From Closterium sp. NIES-65 (Eukaryota > Streptophyta > Zygnematophyceae > Desmidiales > Closteriaceae): DNA of 64,000 nucleotides. The position numbers and the translations under genes are program-made. Positions 56,370 to 64,000 of the stretch are shown in pieces (the first letter of the stretch is position 1; each line of letters starts with the position of its first letter). Where the stretch lies: positions 234,501 through 298,500 of the forward strand of contig CANXME010002281.1 of the NCBI GenBank assembly GCA_948144175.1, written 5' to 3'. The notes beneath the pieces were generated by a model. It had not been told where the DNA came from. It ran no database searches and worked only from the letters and a program-made list of their open reading frames with translations.

Positions 56370-56716
56370 GGGAAAAAGAGGTGGGGGGAAGGGAGTACGG
56401 CCGGTGGGGGGTGCGGTGGTAGGTAGGTAGGGCAGGAAAGGGGAGAGAAAAAGGTGAAAGGGATATGGTTAGAGAAATTACCGGGTGGAAAGTAGATATT
56501 TCTCTGACGAGGAAAGGCGCAGATTGTAACAAGGAAGTCAGCCTAAATGGCACTGGAGGGAGGAGCACCGATAAAGGTCCTTCACAGAACAGCAAAGCAA
56601 AGCACAGCACAGAACAGAACAACACTGTACCGTACAACACCGAACAGCACCAAGTAAAGTGATGGAGTCTGAAGACCAGGAACGCAGGTCATGCCTAGAA
56701 TGCACTCTACTCACAC
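56370..56716. other. Putative 5' flank of the SAP30BP-like gene
   Basis: It may contain the promoter or 5' UTR. An imperfect GCA/CACAGAACA-rich stretch lies at 56585-56655. No gene is supported. Confidence 0.4.
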
Positions 56717-56865
56717 CCATAAAAGAACAATGTATGTAGGTATGTATGTCTGTATGTATGTATGTATGTATGTATGTATGTATGTATGTATGTATGTATG
56801 TATGTATGTATGTATGTATGTATGTATGTATGTATGTATGTATGTATGTATGTATGTATGTATGT
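56717..56865. repeat. (TGTA)n microsatellite
   Basis: About 34 TGTA/TATG tetranucleotides ending exactly where the LTR of the next Copia element begins. Confidence 0.95.
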
Positions 56866-57980
56866 TGTCAAACTCATATGCTATAGTCTGTGTAGGCTGT
56901 AGTGGGGTAGACAATATGGGGTACAACACTTTTAGGTTTTCCTACTTGTACCCACCTGCTTGCTAGTTCATTCATTCCTCATTTCTTCACATGGTATAGA
57001 GCAGGTTCCCTAGTGGGAACGCTTCTCAGGGCCCACCACTGATTTTTTTTTTTTTCCTGACCGGAGCGCGAGTCGCCCCTGCCCGAGGCGCGCCCCGTTG
57101 GCCGCCCTCACGTCCCCTCTCACAGCCCCCCCTCGCGCCACCCTTAGCGGCCCCGTCGCCACCCCTTACGGCCCCGTTCCCGTCCTTAGCGGCCCCGTCG
57201 CCACCCCTTACGGCCCCGTCGCCGTCCTTTGCGGCCCCGTCGCCGCCCCCTCTAGGCCCCTCGCGGCCCCTTTGCGGCCCCGTCGCCGCCCCTAGCGGCC
57301 CCGTCGCCGCCCTTCGAGGCCCCTCTCGGCCCCTTTGCGGCCATGTCGCCGCCCCTAGCGGCCTCGTCGCCGCCCCTATCGGCCCCGTCGCCGCCCCTAT
57401 CGGCCCCGTCGCCGCCTCTAGCGGCACCGTCGCCGCTCCTACCGGCCCCATCGCCGCCCTTTGAGGCCCCTCGCGGCCCCTTCGCGACCTCGTCGCCGCC
57501 CCTAGCGGCCCCGTCGCAGCCCTTCGAGGCCCCTCTCGGCCCCTTTGCGGCCTCGTCGCCGCCCCTAACGGCCTCGTCGCCGCCCTTATCGGCCCCGTCG
57601 CTGCTCCTAGCGGCCCCGGTCGCCGCCCCTATTGGCCCCGTCGCCGCCCCTAGCGGCCCCGTCGCCGCCCTTCACGGCCCCCCCCTTCAGCTGCCAAGCA
57701 GCCGAACCACCAAGCCGCCGAGCCGCCCAGCCGCCCAGCCGCCCAGCAGCCGAGCCGCCCAGCACCCGAGCCGCCCAGCAGCCGAGCCGCCCAGCAGCCG
57801 AGCCGACCAGCAGCCGAGCCGCCCAACAGTCGAGCCGCCCAGCAGCCGAGCCGCCCAGCAGGCGAGCCGCCCAGCTGCCGAGCTGCTGAGCCGCCGTCAA
57901 GCCGCTACTGTTCCTACTGGCGCGCACCGGCCCTTCCCGCCCGGACTTGTGAGAGCACTCCCTGTTAGACCACTGCTGTC

Positions 57981-60900
57981 ATGGCTACCCCCAGTGTCCT
58001 TACCTTTGATGCTGAGGGTCGTGCTGTTGACTTTGAGGTTTGGGTCGGTGACCTCCAGCTCTTCCTACAATGCGATAGGGCAGACGGACTCTCCCTGTTT
58101 GATCTCACCTCTGGTGCCTCTCCTGCCCCGCCTACTACTGCTGACAGCACTGTTCGCTCACAGTGGGCCACGCGCGATGCTGCTGCCCGTCTTGCTGTGC
58201 GTCGCCACTTACCGACCGCTGAGCGTGTGCACTTTAGTCAGTACAAGAGTGCTAAGACCTTGTACGGCGCTGTAGTTGCACGCTACTCTTCCCCTGCCAC
58301 TACTGCTCTTATCCGCCTCATGCTGCCGTACCTGTTCCCTGACCTTGCTGCCTTTCCCACAGTCGCTGACCTCATTACGCACCTTCGCACTAGTGACACT
58401 CGCTACCGCGCTGCGCTTCCTCCTGAGTTCTATGCCAAGAACCCTCCCCCCATGTACATCACCCTCTACTACATAGTCACGCGGCTCCTTGACTCCCTTC
58501 GCTTAGTCAGGGACCACTTCCTCTCAGTTTGCCCCACCACACTCACCGTTGACCTCCTCAAGGAGCGCCTCCTAGCAGCAGAGAAGAGCATAGTCGCTGT
58601 AGGAGCCTCTCGTGGTGACCCTTGTACCCCCGTCTTTGAGGGGTGTTCCCCCTCCCCCCTCTTGCCCTCTGTTGCTTCTGCTGCTGCGGCCGACCTCGTT
58701 GGTTTCGAGTCGGTCGACGCTGCGTCTGCCCCTAGCGGGAGACGCCGCACAGACAAGGGCAAGGGGGGCAAGGGCGCTGGAGGGGCTGGCGGGGGCGGTG
58801 GAGGTGGCGGTGGAGGCCGTGGAGGGGGTGGGGGTGGAGGTGGGAGTGGTGGCGGGGGTGGAGGTGTCGGTGGCAGCAGTGGAGGCCGAGGAGGCGGCGC
58901 TGGTGGCGGTGGGAGCGGAGGCGGCGGAGGCGGCGGCGGTGGTGGAACTGTTCGCCGCTCTGCACAGAGGAGTGGCTCCGGTGGTGGTCAGCGCCAGCAG
59001 CAGCAGCGCACTCGTGAGACCCCGTCCCCCCAGCAGAATCGTGAGTGGTACGCTGCACGTCAGCGAGGAGGGGGTACTGGTCCCTGTACCTACGTCCTCC
59101 GTACCGGCGACCACACTGGTGAGCAGTGCGGGGGCTCGCACTCCACCCAGCGATGCTTCGGCCGCCTGACAGACGCTTGGCGTCACCAGTTCCCTGACGC
59201 CACTGAGATCCCTCGCTGGGGAGAGCTGTCTAGGGCGGGGGTCGCTATCTTTGATCTTGACTATGATGCTATACTTGCTGCCATGTATGTTGTGTCTACT
59301 AGTGATGAGGGTGACTGTTACCTGTGTGTTCCGCCTGACCCGGGCATTGAGGCTGCTGCTCTAGGTGCTGGTGAGGCTGCTGCTCTAGGTGCTAGTGCGT
59401 CTGCTGCCCCATGTGCTGGTGAGTCTGCTCTCTCAGGTACCTCGACAGCTCAGGCCTTACACACCTTCACCCTTGACTCGGGTGCTTCCCGCTCCTTCTT
59501 TCGAGACCACACCACGCTTACGCCGCTTAGTCGGCCGGTTGCGGTCTCCCTGACGGATCCCTCAAGGGGTCCTGTCCTTGCTCGCTTCTCCACTGTCTTA
59601 CCGTGTCCGGCAACCCCCTCTGGCACCCTATCAGGTCTCTACCTCCCCTCGTTCTCTACGAACCTGGTGAGTGGTGCTGTCCTACAGGATGGAGGGGTTG
59701 ACCAGTTCACTCTTGCGAGTCAGCTTTTTTTTTTTGTTTTTTTTTTTTTTTTGGGCTTTAACCTGCGAGTCTGCAGGTGACCCACTGCACGTGTGCCCGG
59801 ACGGGCCGACACTTGGCCACGTTTACCCGTCGGCCGGGGTCGAGCCTGTACACACTGTCTACTGAGTCTGCTCCAGTTGCTGAGTCTGGTCAGGTAGCTG
59901 CGTCGAGTCAGGTGTTTGCTGCAGCGTCCAGGTCTGGTCCTGAGTCTGCTCCCTGCTCGTGTCGTCTCCTGTCCCACCAGACTCTCCTTTGGCACCACCG
60001 CCTTGGTCACCCCTCCCTGCCTCGTCTCCAAGGCATGGCCTCCTGTGTTCTTGTCTCTGGTCTCCCCCGGTCCCTCCCTACCCTCCCTCCGGGGCCTGCC
60101 CCTACCTGCGTTCCCTACTTCGAGGGGCAGCAGCGCGCCGCCCCTCACTCCTCCGAGTTTCCTCCGACAGAGGCTCCCCTGCAGACTCTTCACATGGACG
60201 TGTGGGGCCCCGCCCGTGTCCGTGGCTAGGGTCACGAGCGTTACTTCCTGTTGGTGGGTGACGACTACTCGCGTTACACCACGGTGTTCCCCTTGCGCAG
60301 CAAGGGTGATGTCACTGAGGTGTTGATCGACTGGATCCGCGCAGCTCGTCTCCAGCTTAGAGAGAGTTTCAACTCGGACTTTCCTGTTCTGCGTCTGCAC
60401 TCTGATAGAGGCGGGGAGTTTTCCTCTGCCCGTCTGGGAGCCTTCTGTCGTGCACAGGGCGTCCGCCAGACCTTCACGCTTCCGGCCTCTCCACAGCAAA
60501 ATGGGATTGCAGAGCGCCGCATTGGCATGGTCATGGACGTCGCTCGTACGTCCATGATCCATGCGGCTACTCCCCATTTTCTATGGCCGTTTGCGGTTCA
60601 ATACGCTGCGCATCAGCTCAACCTTCAGCCCCGGGTCTCCTTGCCAGAGACCTCCCCCACCTTGCGGTGGACGGGGAAGGTTGGCGATGCATCTGCGTTT
60701 CGGGTCTGGGGATCTCGGGCGTTTGTCTGCGACTTGTCTACGGACAAGCCGTCCCCCCGTGCTGTTCCCTGCGTCTTCCTTGGCTTCCCCCCTGACGCGC
60801 CTGGTTGGCAGTTTTACCACCCCACCTCGCGCCGTGTTCTGTCCTCCGAGGACGTCACCTTTGACGAGTCGGTGCCTTACTACCGTCTCTTCCCCTACCG

Positions 60901-63900
60901 CACTGCGCCCCTCCCCCCGCCGCCGCTCTTCCTTGCGCCAGGTCCTCCCCCAGTAGACCCTCTCCCCCCTCAGGGTCCTGCCCCGTCAGGTGTGTCCCAG
61001 GTAGACGCAGTCGAGCCTGTCGAGGTAGCTGTTGACTCTGGTGCTTTTAGGGGTGTTGAGCCTGCGGGTGCCGGGTCTGGGGGTGATGCGCTTGGGGGTG
61101 CGGAGCCTGGGAGTGCTGAGTCTAGGGGTGCTGAGCCTGCGGGTGCCGGGTCTGGGGGTGCTGAGCCTGGGGGTGCTGAGCCTGGAGGTGCTGAGCCTGG
61201 GGGTGCTGAGCCTGGGGGTGCTGAGCCTGGGGGTGTTGAGCCTAGGGGTGCGGAGCCTGGAGGTGCGGAGCCTGGGGGTGCTACGTTTGCTTCGTCGAGG
61301 CGGGAGCTACTCTATCCGCAGGAGATGCGGGAGTGGTTTGCCCGCCGCTGGAGCCGTGCTGCTGGAGCTGGAGGTACTACTGTTGCTGCTGGTCCTGGAG
61401 GTGCTCGTACTGGCGGTACTGGAGCTGCTGGGACTGGGGGTGCTGCTGGGGCTGCTGGAGTTAGTCCTACTGGAGGTATTGCTGGAGCTGCTGGGGGTGC
61501 TGGAGCTGACGGTCCTGCTGGAGTTCGTGCTGCTGGAGCTGGTGGAGCTGCTGGTGCTGGAGCTGCTGGGGGTGTTGGCGCTGGTGGTTCTCCTGGCGCT
61601 GGTGCTTCTGAGGGTGCTGGAGTTGGCGCTGTTGGAGCTGGAGGTGCTGCTGGCGCTGGTACTGCCGCTTGGGGTACTGGTGTTGTCCCTTCTGGTTCTG
61701 GAGGCGCTGCGCGGCCGAGGCCGTACTTCGTTCCGCTCCTTGAGCAGGTTCTTGGTCCCCCGCCCTCTACTGGTCCTGCTCCTTCCTTAGAGTGTTCACA
61801 GCCTGTCCACTCGCGGTCACAGTTACAGCCCGCCTCCCCCCTACCTGCTCCTTCTCCCTACACTGGTCCTACTGGAGGTCTTGCTGAGCGTCGTGAGCCT
61901 GCGTCTCGTCCCACGTCGCCTGTTCGTGGTGCTCGCACTAGTGGTCGTGCTCCGCGTCTGCGTCCTCCTGCGGTCCCCAGCACACACCAGATGGCACTGT
62001 GTCCTTCCACTGCTCCTCTGCGTGTCCCGTTGCCGTCTCCTCTAGAGTCCTCTCTTCCTAGTCTTGCTGACCCGGAGTCTGACTCTCTTCGTGCTGCCAG
62101 TCCTCCTGTCACGCGTCTCCTGGCTACTGTTGTCACTGACCCTTCTTTTGAGTCCAGTGCTGCGTCTGCCTTAGTTGCTGAGCTTGTCGACTTTGCTGCT
62201 CGCTGTCGTCTAGACTATGCTGCTAGTCTTGTTGCTGAGTTTGAGTCTGTCTGTCTGTCCTCCGTCCGTCGGGGGTGAGTGTGCTCTTAGCACGGACGTC
62301 CTTGAGGACAGGTAGGAGGAGTTCCAGTGTTTTGCTGCTGCTTTGCCTCATCTCATGTCCACGCTGATTGCCCCTGAGGGAGACCCGGATGCACCAGACA
62401 TCCCGACTCCTCGATCGTACGCTGAGGCGATCGAGGGTCCCTACTCCTCATAGTGGCAGTCAGCCATGGACGCAGAGATGGCTTCCTGGAAGTCCACAGG
62501 CACCTACGCTGACGAGGTTCCCCCACCTGGGGCGAACATCGTCAGTGGCATGTGGATTTTCAGGGTGAAACGGCCGCCGGGCTCTCCGCCTGTCTTCAAG
62601 GCGCGCTACGTGGCTCGAGGCTTCAGTCAACGGCAGGGAGTTGACTACTTTCAGACCTTCTCTCCCACCCCGAAGATGACCACTCTTCGGGTGCTGCTGC
62701 ACATAGCCGCTCAGCGCGACTAGGAGCTTCACTCTCTTGACTTCAGCACAGCTTTTCTGCAGGGCAGCCTGCACGAGGAGATCTGGCTGCGCCGCCCACC
62801 TGGCTTCACTGGGTCGTTTCCTCCTGGTACCCAGTGGAGCCTCCGACGGCCAGTCTACGGTCTCCGCCAGGCGCCCCGTGAGTGGCACGACACACTGAGG
62901 ACTACACTTGCGGCTCTTGGGTTTGCTCCGTCTACTGCCAACCCGTCGCTGTTTCTGCGCACCGACACCTCTTTGCCGCCGTTCTTCATCCTCGTGTACG
63001 TCGACGACTTGGTCTTTGCCACTGCTGACACTGCTGGACTCGCCCACGTGAAGTCCGAGCTGCAGAAGAGACACACGTGCACAGACCTGGGTGAACTGCG
63101 CAGCTACCTTGGCTTGCAGATCACCCGGGACAGAGCACAGCACACCATTACCCTGACTCAGTCACACATGGTGCAGCAGGTCCTTCAGCGCTTCGACTTC
63201 ACGTACTCCTCGCCTCAGGCCACTCCTCTGCCTACTCGCCACTCGCTCTCAGCTCTGCCTTCGGATGAGTCCGTAGAGCCGAGTGGCTCGTACCCAGAGC
63301 TTGTTGGCTGCCTCATGTACCTGATGACCTGCACATGACCTGACCTAGCATACCCTCTTAGCATCTTGGCACGCTATGTTGCTCCTGGGAGACACAGACC
63401 AGAGCACATGGCAACAGCGAAGAGGGTGTTGCGCTACTTGTGCAGTACGTCGGGCATGGGGCTAGTGCTTGGAGGGCGACGTCGAGTGGTCCTCACAGGT
63501 CACGCAGACGCTTCTTGGGCTGACGACCAGGCTACGCAGCGGTCGGCATAGGGTTATACCTTCAGCCTTGGCTCCGGCTCTGTTTCGTGGCGGTCTACCC
63601 GCTCTTCTCCTGTTCTCGGCTCCAGCTGTGAGGGTGAGATCTACGCGGGGGCCATGGCTGCACAGGAGCTTCGCTGGCTCACCTACTTGCTGCTTGACCT
63701 AGGAGAGCCGCCTCGTTCTCCTCCAGTTCTGTACGTAGACAACAAGGCCATGCTGGCCTTGTGTCGGGAGCACAGACTGGAGCACAGAACAAAGCACATT
63801 GCTCTTCGCTACTTCCTTGCTCGTGAGCTGCAGCAGCGTGGTCAGCTGCGCCTTGCTTACGTGGCCTCTAAGGCCAACACTGCTGATATCTTTACCAAGG

Positions 63901-63937
63901 CACTTCCGCCTTGTGATCATCAGCGCTTCTGTACGAT
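57981..63937 (+). pseudogene. Copia gag-pol of element 3, inactivated
   Basis: Gag starts at ATG 57981. The sequence is open through the Gly-rich linker, the variant zinc knuckle (about 59086-59160) and the protease (FTLDSGASRSFF). It is then broken by a poly-T insertion at 59722-59763. Integrase (SPQQNGIAERR), a GAEPGG repeat tract and Gly/Ala-rich tract, RT (LVYVDDLVFA intact) and RNase H (ANTADIFTKALP) follow. Stops: TAG at 60227, 62313, 62451, 62721 and 63549, and TGA at 63336. A 4-bp CTGT gain near 62255 shifts the frame. Most TAGs replace CAG of element 1. Confidence 0.92.
61085..61285. repeat. 15-bp GAEPG-encoding minisatellite in Copia linker
   Basis: Units of GGTGCTGAGCCTGGG between integrase and RT. 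The equivalent tract in element 1 is at 37080-37235 with a different number and order of units. It is followed in both by a Gly/Ala-rich stretch. Confidence 0.9.
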
Positions 63938-64000
63938 GCTTGTCAGAATTCCAACCACTAGACCATTGGGATAAAAGGGCTTGTTTCAGTAGCGGGTCAG

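Larger units (their letters stand above)
56866..63940 (+). mobile_element. Copia element 3, same family as element 1, 3' end missing
   Basis: The 5' LTR 56866-56991 (126 bp) differs from the element 1 LTRs at only a few positions. It is followed by TGGTATAGAGCAGG as primer site and the same GC-rich leader. Similarity to element 1 stops at about 63937 (after TCTGTACGATG), and no 3' LTR is present before the window end. The sequence that follows begins TGTCAGAATT. Confidence 0.93.

Noticed and set aside
34164-63551. Possible reassigned genetic code (TAG read as Gln), suggested by repeated CAG to TAG changes
   Set aside because: The COBRA-like and oxidase genes both end with TAG at the expected position, and the Copia copies also carry frameshifts, TAA and TGA. 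TAG is a stop here.

Overview
The window is eukaryotic nuclear DNA from a green-lineage organism. Five interrupted genes with GT-AG introns are visible. They encode plant-type proteins: a CID7-like PAM2/CUE/DUF1771/Smr protein, a COBRA-like (COBL7-10 type) cell-wall protein, an LPR1-type multicopper oxidase, an SAP30BP/HCNGP-like protein, and one gene I do not recognise. GC-rich genes full of minisatellites, plant-style Ty1/Copia elements and this gene set suggest a streptophyte, plausibly a zygnematophycean alga such as Closterium. The species is inference, not shown by the sequence.

Layout. 1-4400 (-): CID7-like gene, its 3' end cut by the window edge. 4606-6375 (-): 3' exons of an unrecognised gene. 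6.4-11.4 kb: mostly AT-rich intergenic DNA with a tRNA-like (SINE-like) relic and a CT microsatellite. 11437-25947 (+): COBRA-like gene, modelled as 13 exons whose phases all agree (899 codons plus stop), its introns swollen by arrays of 79, 40 and 24 bp units. 26978-30432 (-): multicopper oxidase, 9 exons with consistent phases (587 aa), convergent with the COBRA-like gene. 32.8-49.1 kb: a cluster of Copia elements. One is complete (126/125-bp LTRs, 5-bp target duplication), two are decayed, and there is an inverted LTR relic. 50892-56369 (-): SAP30BP/HCNGP-like gene with a young 1.3-kb non-autonomous LTR element (TRIM) in its largest intron. 56866-64000: a further Copia element running to the window end.

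The dominant unexplained structure is repeated partial duplication of exons. In all five genes, intact exons are flanked by diverged partial copies that follow a polarity. Copies upstream of the intact exon keep its acceptor-side half, and copies downstream keep its donor-side half. Several became minisatellites (17 x 79 bp, 18 x 20 bp). The second structure is a dispersed near-perfect palindrome, TTTTGAG-N-CG-N-CTCAAAA, in introns and intergenic DNA. Its central bases and outer flanks differ between copies while symmetry is kept; I saw none inside the Copia elements.

The genes do not form a pathway. The COBRA-like protein and the oxidase would act in the secretory pathway, wall or apoplast. 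The CID7-like and SAP30BP-like proteins would act in mRNA/RNP biology and nuclear transcription or splicing. All Copia coding regions are broken by stops and frameshifts.
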